From: Gottfriedia endophytica
GTDB taxonomy: Bacteria; Bacillota; Bacilli; Bacillales; Bacillaceae_G
Direction of reading: 5' to 3'
Assembly: GCF_017814275.1 (NCBI RefSeq)
Contig: NZ_JAGIYQ010000001.1
Coordinates: forward strand, 343,515-407,514
Length of the DNA: 64,000 bases
Position 1 is the first letter of the stretch; every line of letters starts with the position of its first letter. A program made the position numbers and the translations under genes. This document shows positions 1 to 9,770 of this stretch, in pieces. The notes under the pieces are model-generated. The model was not told where the DNA came from. It worked only from the letters and a program-made list of their open reading frames with translations, and made no database searches.

Positions 1-126
1 GGCTGGATGCATTGTTTGATCCATAATTTCTTCAACATCACTTTTACAAACTTCAAAGGAAATTTTCAATAAACTTAGTAATTCTTTTCGACGAGGAGAG
101 GCAGAGGCTAGAATAATTTTTGTCAT
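1..126 (-). CDS. maf: Maf-family nucleotide pyrophosphatase, N-terminal part (cut by window edge)
   Basis: Only the first 42 codons are in the window; the gene reads leftwards off the edge. The protein begins [17 protein letters not shown], the diagnostic Maf/HAM1-like N-terminus whose SPRR motif binds the nucleotide phosphates. Family members hydrolyse non-canonical nucleoside triphosphates and are linked to septum formation. The ATG is at 124-126 behind an AGGTGA-type ribosome binding site. Placement beyond spoIIB matches the B. subtilis order folC-comC-spoIIB-maf, which supports the call despite the short fragment. Confidence 0.85.
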   Translation of the reverse strand, partial: MTKIILASASPRRKELLSLLKISFEVCKSDVEEIMDQTMHPA

Positions 127-360
127 AAAATCACCTATATCATTTGTTATTAAAAAGGAAGAATACTTTTGTATCCTACCTAAGAACTAATCATAACACA
201 ATTTACTAAATTTCGATTTTGAACAACAAATATTTATAAAATTGTAATCAAACTGAAAGATTTTTTTAATTTTAGATTCCGCATGTTTTACAAAATTTAA
301 TCTTTGTAAAGTAAATATTATCTTAAAATACCTTTTTTGTTATATTTTGGTTTGCAAACT

Positions 361-566
361 TTGTTGCTATTTAACAATGCGTTAAGTTGATTGGAGCGAA
401 AGAAATGCTCGCTTTCCGTGGGGCGGGCGGTGAGCCTCCTCGTCGCTATCGCTCCTGCGGGGTCTCACCTGTCCCGCTGCTCCCACAGGAGTCTCGCACC
501 TTCCGCTCCAATCAACTTCATTATCATCAGTTTCCCTTTAACAAAATCTTTTTAAAAACAACAATC
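361..566. repeat. Long palindromic intergenic repeat, copy 1
   Basis: A GC-richer imperfect palindrome in an AT-rich gap of about 500 bp between maf and spoIIB. The outer limits are TTGTTGC (361) and ACAACAA (about 565). The inner arms GTTGATTGGAGCG (386-398) and CGCTCCAATCAAC (504-516) are perfect complements. The centre carries the shared block GTGGGGCGGGCGGTGAGCC and its partial complement GCGGGGTCTCAC. Related copies lie at 8772, 25293, 27461, 32139 and 34680, with a miniature form at 14447. The rest of 127-360 shows nothing recognisable. Confidence 0.8.
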
Positions 567-613
567 TTTTATTTTTGATGAAAATACAATTACAAAAGTA
601 TCAATTAAAAAAA

Positions 614-643
614 AGTACACTTGTCCTATTTTACAAGTGTACT
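614..643 (-). terminator. Intrinsic terminator of spoIIB
   Basis: Inverted repeat AGTACACTTGT / ACAAGTGTACT with an 8-nt loop, followed on the minus strand by a run of T. It overlaps the last codons of spoIIB. Confidence 0.75.
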
Positions 644-1570
644 AGACTGTTCCTTCAATAATTTAAATGCTTCCAGTAATAAGGGATAAGTTGCGAAATA
701 GGTATCCTTGAAAGAATGCCCCTCTTCAAGTTGGAATTGATCAATCGCATTTAATAACTTCGTGTTACTTTCTTTAATTTGTCCCGATAATTTTTTCTTT
801 TGTTGAGAAAGAATTAGTTTATCTGCTTGTAATTTATCTGCTAGACTTTTTTCTTTTAAGTTTTCCTTATTTAAACACTTAATTAAATCATCAAAAACTT
901 CATACTGATTTTTTAATGCAATTCCATTAGCTTCTTTTCCGTTAAATTGACCACCTGTTAACATCGTTCTTTTTACATAAATCCCAGACCCATTTCCACC
1001 CATAAAATCTTTAAAAAAAGTGGACTTAACAGATTCTAATCCAGTAATGACATAATATAATTTACTTTCTTTATAAACAATACTACTTAATCCATTTTTA
1101 CTTAGTTCATTCACTCTTTTTTCTGCTGAATCTTTCTGTTTGAAAATACCTGCTTGAGCAACTTTTAAATTGACAGATGGGATCTCAACTAAATTTGTAT
1201 GTCCAATATTGTTGGATGATTGATAGCTAGGTAAAGTATTTTTAGGATGATCAGAAGAACTAAAAATTTTAAGAATACTAAATCCTAAAATTAGTCCAAC
1301 AACACATGCACTTACAATCGAAATAATAACACTCTTTAAAAACCTAGAAGATACTTGCTTCGTCTCATTATTTACTATTTTATTACTTTGTTCCTTCTTA
1401 CTTGCAATTTTTTCAAATGAAATAACATTATTCGGTCGTTCATCTAACGAGGGTAAAATCCAATTAAATTCCTTTACATCCTCCTTTGGTTTAATTATGT
1501 TTTCAGATTCCACCTGAAACTGTTTTTCTTCACCATTAATTTTTATTGATATTTTCGAGGACTTGTCCAC
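626..1570 (-). CDS. spoIIB: Stage II sporulation protein B (SpoIIB), SPOR-domain membrane protein
   Basis: A 314-residue protein with a cytoplasmic N-terminus, one membrane segment at about residues 75-100 (VIISIVSACVVGLILGFSIL) and an extracytoplasmic SPOR-like region around 130-185 (VAQAGIFKQKDSAEKRV...). SpoIIB helps localise the septal peptidoglycan dissolution machinery at the start of engulfment. It begins with GTG behind AAGGAGG seven bases upstream. Overall sequence is poorly conserved in this family; the call leans on SPOR architecture and on position between folC and maf. No comC prepilin peptidase is found between folC and spoIIB, where B. subtilis has it; a diguanylate cyclase gene lies there instead. 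Confidence 0.8.
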   Translation of the reverse strand: MDKSSKISIKINGEEKQFQVESENIIKPKEDVKEFNWILPSLDERPNNVISFEKIASKKEQSNKIVNNETKQVSSRFLKSVIISIVSACVVGLILGFSILKIFSSSDHPKNTLPSYQSSNNIGHTNLVEIPSVNLKVAQAGIFKQKDSAEKRVNELSKNGLSSIVYKESKLYYVITGLESVKSTFFKDFMGGNGSGIYVKRTMLTGGQFNGKEANGIALKNQYEVFDDLIKCLNKENLKEKSLADKLQADKLILSQQKKKLSGQIKESNTKLLNAIDQFQLEEGHSFKDTYFATYPLLLEAFKLLKEQSSTLVK

Positions 1571-1701
1571 TCTGAATCCTCCTTAATTTATAAATAATAA
1601 TTAGTAAACTAACTCTATCAAATTATATATAAAAATATATGAGACTCCTGTCGAGAATAGCACTCAAATTTACGTCAAATTCAATGGTATACTGACAAAA
1701 T

Positions 1702-2508
1702 ACGAAAAGTGGAAGCACCCCGGTTATCTCCGACAGGCATTGGAGCAAATACAAAGCGAAGTGTGTTTTTCACTTCACTTTGTATTTGTGAAATGACCGA
1801 GGAGATGGGTACAGGAGCTAGACAATACGAAAAGCGGAATGAACTCGCTTTGCTCTGAAAGGCGTTGGAGCAAATAACATGAAAAGGGTGCTTTTTCCCT
1901 TTACTTGTTATTTGTGAAACGACCGAAGAGCTAATTCATGGAACTAGACAACTCGAAATGCGGAGGCACCCCGTTTATCTCCGAAAGGCATTGGAGCAAA
2001 TACCAAGGGAAGTGTTCTTTTTCACTTCACTTGGAATTTGTGAAATGACCGAGGAGATGGGTGCCGAAGCTAGACAAAACGAAAAGCGGAATGAACTCGC
2101 TTAGCTCTGAAAGGCGTTGGAGCAAATAACATGGAAAGGGTGCTTTTCCCTTTACTTGTTATTTGTGAAACGACCGAAGAGCTAGTTCATGGAGCTAGAC
2201 AATACGAAAAGCGGAAACTCCCTGCTTAGCCCTGATAGGCACTGGAGCCTCTGACAGTGGAAGCGCGCATTTCGCTTCAACTGTCAGAGGTGAAGTGACA
2301 GAAGGGCTGGGAGTTGGAGCTAGACAAAACGAAAAGCGGAATGAACTCGCTTAGCTCTGAAAGGCGTTGGAGCAAATAACAAGGAAAGGGTGCTTTTTCC
2401 CTTTACTTGTTATTTGTGAAACGACCGAAGAGCTAGTTCATGGAGCTAGACAAACCGAAAAGTGGAAGCGGCTTTCTTACCTTCGACAGACATTAGAGCA
2501 AAAAGCCT
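1702..2508. repeat. Tandem array of about 125-bp structured hairpin units (six full, one truncated)
   Basis: Units begin at about 1702, 1827, 1953, 2079, 2204, 2329 and 2455, each opening with a variant of ACGAAAAGCGGA and closing with GGAGCTAGACAA. Spacing is 125-126 bp. Units 1 and 3 are one type, units 2, 4 and 6 another, and units 5 and 7 are different, giving the order A-B-A-B-C-B-D. Each has an inner hairpin, for example CAAATAACAAGGAAAGGG with its complement, and an outer stem. Between types the two sides of both stems change together: AGCTCT pairs with AGAGCT, AGCCCT with AGGGCT, and ATCTCC with GGAGAT. No convincing coding frame runs through it. Confidence 0.85.
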
Positions 2509-2523
2509 TGAAAATAAAAAAAA

Positions 2524-2545
2524 GTAGCTGTTTTTCAACAACTAC
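2524..2545 (-). terminator. Terminator of the GGDEF gene
   Basis: Stem GTAGCTGTT / AACAACTAC with a TTTTC loop, followed on the minus strand by eight T. It overlaps the stop codon of the upstream gene. Confidence 0.75.
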
Positions 2546-4257
2546 CCTTTATAAATCGCTACTCGATTTCTTCCTGCATTTTTAGCATCTGAATACATTG
2601 CTCGGTCAGCGCAACGTATTAAATCATTCGGATCATCTGCATGTAGTGGGGCAACAGCTGCACCGATACTTGCTGTAATCCTTAAATTCATCATATATTG
2701 TTCATTCGACATATAATTTCGAACACTGAATGGTAGTCTTTCAAGACTTGAACGAATAGCTTCTGCTATAGCAAACGTTTCATTTTCATTTTTATTTAAG
2801 AGAAGGATAGAAAACTCTTCCCCACCGAAGCGGGCCACCATACCCTTATCCTTAACAACATTTTTCAATCTTTTACCAACCTCAATTAATACTTCATTTC
2901 CCGCTTGATGTCCATAGTTATCATTTACTTTTTTAAAATGGTCAAGATCTAACAAAATAAAAGAAAGGGACTCAATTTCATTGTTTGACAGACGAAGAAA
3001 TTCAGTTTTAATATCATTTTCTAAGTATTGATAATTATATAAACCTGTTAAAGAATCGATTTCACTTCGTTTTTTAGTTTCATTATAATATCTTGCATTC
3101 TCAACTGCTGTTACTAAATACGTTGCTAATAATTCAACTAAAACCATTTGATACCGTTTATAAGCCTTCTTTCGTTCTGAACAAATGGTTAAGACACCAA
3201 CAACTTCTTGGTTTTTTATAATTGGTACAGATAATACACTTTCTGCATCTACGTAATTTGAATGAGATGTTGTAAACCAATTTGATCTTTTATGATAAAT
3301 AATTTCTTTTTTGTTTTTAAAAACTTTCTCAGACACCGTATCGTTAAATAATGTAAATTTCGGTGTACTATGTCTGAATCCCTCTTCACTATTTACAAAA
3401 AATCTTTTTAATTTTAGTTCTCCATCTTTTTCAAAAAATAAAAAGCCATTTGAAACTGAAGTAATCCTCGTTAATTGCTCAAAAAATTCATCAATTACCT
3501 TATCTTCTTCCATTTTCCAAGACATTGCTTGTCCAATATGCATTGTTCTTTGTAAATAGTTATTTAACATTTTGGATTCGGATAATAGATTTAATATAAT
3601 CATTAAGATAATATAAGAAATCCCAGTATAGACTATAGGATAATCCCCATTTTTTTGTATCATATAATAAAGACTTAATCCTACAGGAAAAATGATTAAA
3701 CTAACATTCAAATCCCAAAAAAAGTCTCTTGAAAAGAGTTTTGGTTTGTTTTTCAGTAAAAATAATCCTATGAAATAAATAATTGCTTGATTTGCAATAA
3801 AATTGACAATAACGTAAACGCCAATTGGTACAAGATTACCTATCATTTGATGCTGAGTTGTCGGTCCAATCTCTCCACCGGCTAAATGAAAAGATACTGC
3901 ACTTAAAGTAGAAACAATGATAAAAACCAATGAATTTAACGGAATTCGATATAGTGTTTTTTTCGTTATATTAAGCCGTAGATATGTAAAACAAAGACCA
4001 ATTTGAGTTGCAATAATTTCCGCAAAAAGTCCATATGCTAAAAACATAAACAAGGATAACCCCATTGTAAATGTGATCGTATTATTTTCAATCGTAAGAG
4101 GCATGATTGCGACAATAAAAATAAATGCAAGTAATATACATGCTGTTTCAATTTCAATTTCTTGATTGAAAGGCATAAGCTGAAACGCAGCAATAAATAA
4201 CAATGGAAAAGTTATTGCCCACGAAAACCATATATATTTTAGATTTTGTTTTTTCAA
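2542..4257 (-). CDS. Membrane-bound GAF-GGDEF diguanylate cyclase
   Basis: About 571 residues. The first about 230 are hydrophobic, with several membrane helices (a MASE-like sensor, not assigned further). A GAF-like region follows at about 245-395, then a C-terminal GGDEF domain with an intact GGEEF signature and the substrate-binding stretch LDLDHFKKVNDNYGHQAG. This predicts synthesis of cyclic di-GMP from GTP at the membrane. The place where the RxxD inhibitory site would be reads KDKG, so product inhibition through that site is unlikely. The start chosen is TTG at 4257 behind GGGGTGAG; an in-frame TTG at 4275 is the longer alternative. It sits alone between folC and spoIIB, with its own terminator. 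Confidence 0.85.
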   Translation of the reverse strand: MKKQNLKYIWFSWAITFPLLFIAAFQLMPFNQEIEIETACILLAFIFIVAIMPLTIENNTITFTMGLSLFMFLAYGLFAEIIATQIGLCFTYLRLNITKKTLYRIPLNSLVFIIVSTLSAVSFHLAGGEIGPTTQHQMIGNLVPIGVYVIVNFIANQAIIYFIGLFLLKNKPKLFSRDFFWDLNVSLIIFPVGLSLYYMIQKNGDYPIVYTGISYIILMIILNLLSESKMLNNYLQRTMHIGQAMSWKMEEDKVIDEFFEQLTRITSVSNGFLFFEKDGELKLKRFFVNSEEGFRHSTPKFTLFNDTVSEKVFKNKKEIIYHKRSNWFTTSHSNYVDAESVLSVPIIKNQEVVGVLTICSERKKAYKRYQMVLVELLATYLVTAVENARYYNETKKRSEIDSLTGLYNYQYLENDIKTEFLRLSNNEIESLSFILLDLDHFKKVNDNYGHQAGNEVLIEVGKRLKNVVKDKGMVARFGGEEFSILLLNKNENETFAIAEAIRSSLERLPFSVRNYMSNEQYMMNLRITASIGAAVAPLHADDPNDLIRCADRAMYSDAKNAGRNRVAIYKG

Positions 4258-4293
4258 CTTTCTCACCCCAACCAACTAAAAAAATCTGAATTT

Positions 4294-5601
4294 TTACCTT
4301 ACAAAATATTTTCTCACATTTGAGATAAAATATAAAGAACCAGTTATTAATATAACATCATTTTTTTCTATTTTCTTACAAATGTCGGAAATCGCTTTTT
4401 GAAAACTTGATTCAAACTGTATTTTCGTATTACCTTCATATTCCCTAGATAGCTCGAATAATTCTTCTTTTGTATGCGCTCTTGGAAAATCAAATGTTGT
4501 CATTGTTAAAGTAGATGCAATTTGTTCAAGCTGTCCTATCATCTTTGAAACCTCTTTATCTTTTAAAGCACTAAATAAAACATTGATTTTCCGATCACCA
4601 TAGTGTTGTTGAATTGTTTTTACTAGGCTTTGGATTCCTTGATCATTATGAGCACCATCAATCAAAACGATTGGATTGTCATTTAATTTTTCTAATCGAC
4701 CAACCCACTTGGCATTCAACAACCCTTTTCGAATGACTTTTTCTGAAACTGAGATAATTTTCTTTTCTTGTAGCAGTTCGATTGCCATGAGGGCACAGCT
4801 TGCATTAAAAACTTGATGACATCCAATCATACTTGTTTGAAGATGCATTATTTTTTGAGAAGGTGAACAAAATATAAATAGTTCCCCTTCTTTGGTTTTA
4901 AAATCTTCCACAAAAAACTCTTTTTCCAACAAATAGGTTGGTGATTTTTTTAACTTAGCTACTTTAACAAGTTCCTCAATTGCTTCATTTTGTGTTACGG
5001 CTGAAATGATTGGTACTCCCTCTTTTATGATACCTGCCTTATTTTTAGTAATATCCCTTAATGTATGGCCTAAAATCCCCATATGATCATAACCTATACT
5101 TGTTATGATACTGATTAATGGAGTAATCACATTTGTACTATCAAGTTCCCCACCTAGCCCAACCTCGATTAGTACAAAGTCTTGTGGTTTATAGATTCCA
5201 AAATAGTAAAATGCGATGGCTGTTAAAATTTCAAATTCTGTTGGCGCACCACAAGATAACTTTTCGACTTCTAAAACCACTTCTTTAACTTTACTTACTA
5301 CTTGGACAAAATCTTCATTTAAAATAGGATTTCCATTTACGCTAAATTGTTCATTATAGTTAACGATGTATGGTGATGTGAATGTGCCAACTGAATAACC
5401 ACCTGCAGACAATATATTTTGTAAAAAGCTGATGGTTGACCCTTTTCCATTCGTCCCGCCAACATGAATAGCGTTTATTTTCAAATGAGGATTTCCTAGT
5501 CTTTCTAGCATTTCATACATTCTCTCTAAACCTGGGGTAATGCCTAACTGCAATCTTCCTGTAATCCATTCAATTGATTCTTCATAAGACGTAAACAACA
5601 T
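4294..5601 (-). CDS. folC: Folylpolyglutamate synthase / dihydrofolate synthase
   Basis: 435 residues, the usual FolC length. It joins glutamate to dihydropteroate and lengthens the polyglutamate tail of folates in the cytosol. The Mur-ligase-type P-loop GGTNGKGST is at about residues 50-58, followed by the folate-loop region and a C-terminal domain with DGAHNDQG. ATG at 5601 is preferred over the GTG six bases upstream because the GTG lies within the AAGGAG-to-ATG spacer. It follows valS on the same strand after a terminator, as in B. subtilis (valS-folC). Confidence 0.95.
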   Translation of the reverse strand: MLFTSYEESIEWITGRLQLGITPGLERMYEMLERLGNPHLKINAIHVGGTNGKGSTISFLQNILSAGGYSVGTFTSPYIVNYNEQFSVNGNPILNEDFVQVVSKVKEVVLEVEKLSCGAPTEFEILTAIAFYYFGIYKPQDFVLIEVGLGGELDSTNVITPLISIITSIGYDHMGILGHTLRDITKNKAGIIKEGVPIISAVTQNEAIEELVKVAKLKKSPTYLLEKEFFVEDFKTKEGELFIFCSPSQKIMHLQTSMIGCHQVFNASCALMAIELLQEKKIISVSEKVIRKGLLNAKWVGRLEKLNDNPIVLIDGAHNDQGIQSLVKTIQQHYGDRKINVLFSALKDKEVSKMIGQLEQIASTLTMTTFDFPRAHTKEELFELSREYEGNTKIQFESSFQKAISDICKKIEKNDVILITGSLYFISNVRKYFVR

Positions 5602-5619
5602 TCCCACTCCTTAAAAAAA

Positions 5620-5653
5620 GCGACGAGTATTGGTTTCTTCCAATATTCGCCGC
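5620..5653 (-). terminator. Terminator of valS
   Basis: Hairpin GCGGCGAATATTGG / CCAATACTCGTCGC read on the minus strand, with a six-base loop and a following run of T. It ends just before the folC ribosome binding site, so folC would be transcribed by readthrough or a weak local promoter. Confidence 0.8.
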
Positions 5654-5683
5654 TAAATTACTTCTATTGTCTAAATCTAATTT

Positions 5684-8323
5684 TTATTTACTAAGTTCTG
5701 CTAAACGAACCTTTACAGCTTCTTGTTTTTCAAGATAGTCTTTTTCTTTACGACGTTCTTCATCAATTACTGCTTCAGGTGCTTTTGCAACGAAACCTTG
5801 ATTACTTAGCTTTTTCTGAACACGTTCAACTTCACTTGTCCATTTCGCTAATTCTTTTTCAAGACGTTTCTTTTCTTCATCTAGGTTAATTAAACCTTCT
5901 AATGGAAGATATAGCTCTGCTCCACTAATTACAGCTGTCATACATTTTTCAGGAGCTGTTACACTTGTTGAAATTGTTAATTCTTCTGGGTTACAGAAGC
6001 GCTCAATATAAGAACGATTTTCTTCTAATGCTGTTGCAATCGTTTCATCTTTCGCAGCAATTAACATGTTAACTTTTTTGCTCATTGGAGTGTTTACTTC
6101 TGCACGAATATTACGTACTGAGCGAATTAATTCTACTAACATTTTCATCGTTTCAGAAGCTTTATTATTCGTTAATTCCTCTTTTACAGTTGGCCAAGCA
6201 GATACTGTTATTGACTCACCTTGATGAGGTAGAGATTGCCAAATTTCTTCTGTTACGAATGGCATGAATGGGTGTAATAACTTCATTGTACTTTCTAATA
6301 CATAAGCTAAAACTGAACGTGTCATATTTTTAGCTGCTTCATCTTCACCATATAATGGGATTTTTGCCATTTCAATGTACCAATCACATACATCATCCCA
6401 AATGAAGTTATAAAGAACACGACCTACTTCACCAAACTCATATTTATCCATTAATGTTGTAACATGTTCAATCGTTTCATTTAAACGAGTTAAAATCCAC
6501 TCATCAGCAACTGATTTTTCACCTGTTAAATTAATTTGGTCATATGTGAAGCCTTCCATATTCATTAATGCAAATCGAGAAGCATTCCAAATTTTATTTA
6601 CAAAGTTCCAAGTTGCTTCAACTTTTTCAATACTAAAACGTAAATCTTGACCTGGTGAGCTTCCTGTTGTTAAGAAATAACGTAATGAATCTGAACCGTA
6701 TTTCTCAATAACTTCCATTGGATCTACACCGTTACCAAGTGATTTACTCATTTTGCGACCTTCAGCATCACGAACTAAACCGTGAATTAAAACATCATTG
6801 AATGGACGCTCTTCTGTAAACTCGATACCTTGGAAAATCATACGAGAAACCCAGAAGAAAATAATATCATACCCAGTTACTAAAACATTTGTTGGATAAT
6901 AAGCTTTGAAATCAGCGCTTTCTTTATTCGGCCAGCCTAATGTAGAGAATGGCCATAAAGCTGAGCTAAACCAAGTATCAAGAACATCATTATCTTGTTC
7001 CCAGTTTTCAATATCAGCTGGTGGTTCTTGATTTACGTATACTTCACCAGTTTCTTTATGGTACCAAGCAGGAATGCGATGTCCCCACCATAACTGACGA
7101 GAAATACACCAGTCACGAATATTTTCCATCCAACGTAAATATGTGTTCTCAAAACGGTCAGGAACAAATTTTACACTGTCCTCAGAGTTTTGAAGTTTAA
7201 TTGCCTCATCAGCTAGTGGTTGCATTTTTACGAACCATTGTGTTGATAAATATGGCTCTACAACTGCCCCACTACGTTCACTATGACCAACTGAATGCAT
7301 ATGTTCTTCAATTTCAACAAGTACACCCATTTCTTGAAGGTCTTTTACGATTTGTTTACGGCATTCAAAGCGATCCATACCTTCGTATTTTCCTGCTTTA
7401 TCATTCATCGAACCATCTTCGTTCATAACAAGGATACGAGGTAAATTATGACGATTTCCAACTTCAAAGTCATTTGGATCATGCGCAGGTGTAATTTTAA
7501 CTACCCCTGTACCAAATTCCATATCAACGTAATCATCAGCAATGATTGGAATTTCGCGATTAACGATTGGTAACATAACTGTTTTTCCAATCATATGCTT
7601 GTAACGCTCATCCTCAGGATGTACTGCAATTGCAGTATCGCCAAGCATTGTTTCTGGACGAGTTGTAGCAATTTGGATTTTACCTGAACCATCAGTTAAA
7701 GGATATTGCATGTGGTAGAATGCACCTTGAACATCTTGGTAAATTACTTCGATATCAGAAAGAGCTGTCTTTGTCGCAGGATCCCAGTTAATAATGTATT
7801 CTCCGCGATAAATTAACCCTTTATTATAAAGTTTAACAAATACTTCTTTTACTGCATCTGAAAGACCTTCGTCTAAAGTAAAGCGTTCACGAGAATAATC
7901 TAAACCTAAACCGATTTTTTCCCATTGTGCACGGATATGTGAAGCGTATTCTTCTTTCCATTCCCACGCTTTTTCTAAAAATTTCTCACGGCCAAGATCA
8001 TAGCGTGTAATACCTTCTTCACGTAATTTTCCTTCAACCTTTGCTTGTGTTGCAATACCTGCATGGTCCATACCCGGTAAATACAATACATCATAACCTT
8101 GCATGCGTTTTGCACGAGTTAAAATATCTTGTAAAGTTGTATCCCAAGCATGACCTAAATGTAGTTTTCCAGTAACGTTTGGTGGTGGAATTACAATTGT
8201 ATATTTCGGTTTGTCAGATTCTACTTGAGCTTCAAAATATTTTCCTTCTAACCAGAATTTGTAGCGACCTTCCTCAACTTGAGTAGGATCATACTTTGTT
8301 GGTAATGTACGGTTTCCTTCCAT
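5684..8323 (-). CDS. valS: Valine--tRNA ligase
   Basis: About 879 residues, the normal length for a Bacillus ValRS. Class I synthetase signatures are present: HIGH-type [14 protein letters not shown] near residue 50, the editing (CP1) domain at roughly 150-400 and KMSKS ([11 protein letters not shown]) near 525, with a C-terminal coiled-coil arm rich in Lys and Glu. It charges tRNA-Val and clears mischarged threonine. ATG at 8323 is chosen because AGGAG lies ten bases upstream; GTG at 8329 is only four bases from it. Expression is likely controlled by the T-box leader immediately upstream. Confidence 0.97.
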   Translation of the reverse strand: MEGNRTLPTKYDPTQVEEGRYKFWLEGKYFEAQVESDKPKYTIVIPPPNVTGKLHLGHAWDTTLQDILTRAKRMQGYDVLYLPGMDHAGIATQAKVEGKLREEGITRYDLGREKFLEKAWEWKEEYASHIRAQWEKIGLGLDYSRERFTLDEGLSDAVKEVFVKLYNKGLIYRGEYIINWDPATKTALSDIEVIYQDVQGAFYHMQYPLTDGSGKIQIATTRPETMLGDTAIAVHPEDERYKHMIGKTVMLPIVNREIPIIADDYVDMEFGTGVVKITPAHDPNDFEVGNRHNLPRILVMNEDGSMNDKAGKYEGMDRFECRKQIVKDLQEMGVLVEIEEHMHSVGHSERSGAVVEPYLSTQWFVKMQPLADEAIKLQNSEDSVKFVPDRFENTYLRWMENIRDWCISRQLWWGHRIPAWYHKETGEVYVNQEPPADIENWEQDNDVLDTWFSSALWPFSTLGWPNKESADFKAYYPTNVLVTGYDIIFFWVSRMIFQGIEFTEERPFNDVLIHGLVRDAEGRKMSKSLGNGVDPMEVIEKYGSDSLRYFLTTGSSPGQDLRFSIEKVEATWNFVNKIWNASRFALMNMEGFTYDQINLTGEKSVADEWILTRLNETIEHVTTLMDKYEFGEVGRVLYNFIWDDVCDWYIEMAKIPLYGEDEAAKNMTRSVLAYVLESTMKLLHPFMPFVTEEIWQSLPHQGESITVSAWPTVKEELTNNKASETMKMLVELIRSVRNIRAEVNTPMSKKVNMLIAAKDETIATALEENRSYIERFCNPEELTISTSVTAPEKCMTAVISGAELYLPLEGLINLDEEKKRLEKELAKWTSEVERVQKKLSNQGFVAKAPEAVIDEERRKEKDYLEKQEAVKVRLAELSK

Positions 8324-8344
8324 TTTCACTCATCTCCTATTTTA

Positions 8345-8625
8345 AAAAAAATAAAAAACTCCATTCATCCTATAAAAGGACGAATGGAGTTAAATTCGCG
8401 GTACCACCTTTTTTTGCCAGAAGGGTATAGCAAATACAAGTTCATTCTGACACACTTAAAAAGATAACGGATTATCCGAAAGCTTCTAATCGCATTCGCT
8501 TTCAAAGCCTTTGCTCATGGGCGACATTCCAACACTTTTTTCTAGAAAATCTCACACCAATGATTTTCCTCTCTGAAGAACTAGTTTGTTGTACTCTTCC
8601 CATTCAAAGCATTTATTTATAAATA
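8345..8625 (-). promoter_or_regulatory. T-box riboswitch leader of valS
   Basis: On the minus strand the leader carries the T-box sequence GGTGGTACCGCG (8397-8408) next to a terminator stem ACTCCATTC...GAATGGAGT (8358-8390) with a T-rich tail. Pairing of the T-box region with the 5' side of the stem would give the antiterminator. The stem I region lies at about 8440-8600. The likely specifier codon is GUC (8523-8525), in keeping with valine. Uncharged tRNA-Val is predicted to switch on valS. Confidence 0.9.
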
Positions 8626-8771
8626 TATTTAATAGTCTACAAAATAGTTGTATTGTTCGTCAACAGTATTTCTAAATTTTTACTAATGTATTCAATTTTG
8701 AATTAATATGTTCAATAAAAACTGTACTATACCTAATTTTTCTTCTTCCTTAAGGCTATTTCCAAAAAAAT

Positions 8772-8955
8772 TTGTTGCTTTTTTAGATGCGTTAGTTGAT
8801 TACAACTCCAGGTTGCTCGCTTTCCGTGGGGCGTGAGCTGAGCCTCCTCGGCAAGCCTGCGGGGTCTCAGCCTTCCCGCTATTCCCACAGGAGTCTCGCA
8901 CCTTCCGTTGTAAATCAACTTCTGTCTTAAAAATCAATAATCTCAAGGGCAACAA
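8772..8955. repeat. Long palindromic intergenic repeat, copy 2
   Basis: Ends TTGTTGC (8772-8778) and GCAACAA (8949-8955). The inner arms read GTTGATTACAAC and GTTGTAAATCAAC, so both sides have changed together compared with copy 1 (GTTGATTGGAGCG / CGCTCCAATCAAC). The centre keeps the GTGGGGCGTGAGCTGAGCC block. Confidence 0.8.
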
Positions 8956-9005
8956 TCTTTTAGAAATGAGCCTTTAGAATAGACTCTTCCTTAAGATAGT
9001 AGTTG

Positions 9006-9653
9006 TTATCTCCAATATTTTTGATATTGAGGAATGTATGAGATTTGCTGGGATTGTGGAATATACTGCTGCTGATGATACTGTTGATTTGAATACTCAA
9101 TTGGACTATGTCTCATTACTCTATTGCAGTCAGTGTATGGACCAATATAGGTTGTAGGTTTAACAGGTGCAACTGCTTGTTTCCATTGGTTTTCATCAAT
9201 GCAATATGTGTGTGACATAATATTTGACGGAGTAAATTTTAGGATGTCAGAGCCTAAAATCACATCTGGCGTTGGCGCATTAAATATTGCTAAAAGATGA
9301 GTTTGATCAACTGTTGCTACTTCATAATGCCACCAACCTTGAGGTACGTTTGCCACTTGACCAGGTGTAATTGAGTAATTAAGTATTTGTTTTGTATATG
9401 GGTTCATCATTGAAACAATTGCAGCTCCAGAAATACAGTAGACTAGCTCGGCTGCGTTTTGATGATAATGCGGTTCTACAACATTATTAGCACTTAGAAA
9501 AATATCTAGTAATGACACATTATCCAATGTATTCAACTGTTTCACACCTAAGATGTTTATATAGTTGTGATGATCTTTTATAAACAGAGGGTTTTTATTT
9601 AAGTCAAATGTGTATTCAGTTGATGGAGAGGTGTAATCTATATTTAAAGTCAT
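9006..9653 (-). CDS. Cupin-domain protein with a Gln/Tyr-rich tail, possible spore coat protein
   Basis: 215 residues. A single cupin barrel spans about residues 30-150. Cupin motif 1 is EPHYHQNAAELVYCISG, with the metal-ligand His pair and Glu, and motif 2 is around PGQVANVPQGWWHYE. The last about 30 residues are dominated by Gln, Tyr and Ser, a composition common in Bacillus coat proteins. RBS AGGAGGTGA precedes the ATG by about nine bases. A candidate sigma-K promoter lies upstream. I do not recognise a named orthologue; a metal-dependent enzyme (oxalate decarboxylase-like or isomerase) is possible. The coat role is inference from the tail and the promoter. Confidence 0.75.
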   Translation of the reverse strand: MTLNIDYTSPSTEYTFDLNKNPLFIKDHHNYINILGVKQLNTLDNVSLLDIFLSANNVVEPHYHQNAAELVYCISGAAIVSMMNPYTKQILNYSITPGQVANVPQGWWHYEVATVDQTHLLAIFNAPTPDVILGSDILKFTPSNIMSHTYCIDENQWKQAVAPVKPTTYIGPYTDCNRVMRHSPIEYSNQQYHQQQYIPQSQQISYIPQYQKYWR

Positions 9654-9703
9654 AAATTTGCTTCACCTCCTTCTATAAGTTTTAAAACTCAAAACCTTAT
9701 AGG

Positions 9704-9733
9704 CATGTTATGTATTTACAACAAGTCTTGTGT
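9704..9733 (-). promoter_or_regulatory. Candidate sigma-K promoter of the cupin gene
   Basis: Read on the minus strand, ACAC (9730-9733) is followed after 17 bases by CATAACATG (9704-9712), close to the sigma-K pattern AC ... CATAnnnTA. The match is one base short in the -10 element. Confidence 0.35.
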
Positions 9734-9746
9734 AAAAGTATAAAAC

Positions 9747-9770
9747 AAAAAGACGTTTTCACGTCTTTTT
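9747..9770. terminator. Perfect hairpin with T tails on both strands, no gene assigned
   Basis: AAAAAGACGT TTTC ACGTCTTTTT is a perfect 10-bp stem with a four-base loop and works as an intrinsic terminator in either direction. It lies inside the divergent promoter region between the cupin gene and spo0M, where no coding gene needs a terminator. The rest of 9771-10015 shows nothing else recognisable. Confidence 0.6.

Noticed and set aside
1702-2508. Possible CRISPR array
   Set aside because: Units are 125 bp without short direct repeats and unique spacers; each is a self-complementary hairpin, and no cas genes are nearby.
8733-8918. 61-codon open frame on the minus strand (also similar ones at 387, 25224, 27471, 34568)
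   Set aside because: Each lies within a copy of the palindromic intergenic repeat; the similar peptides come from the repeat, not from a gene family.
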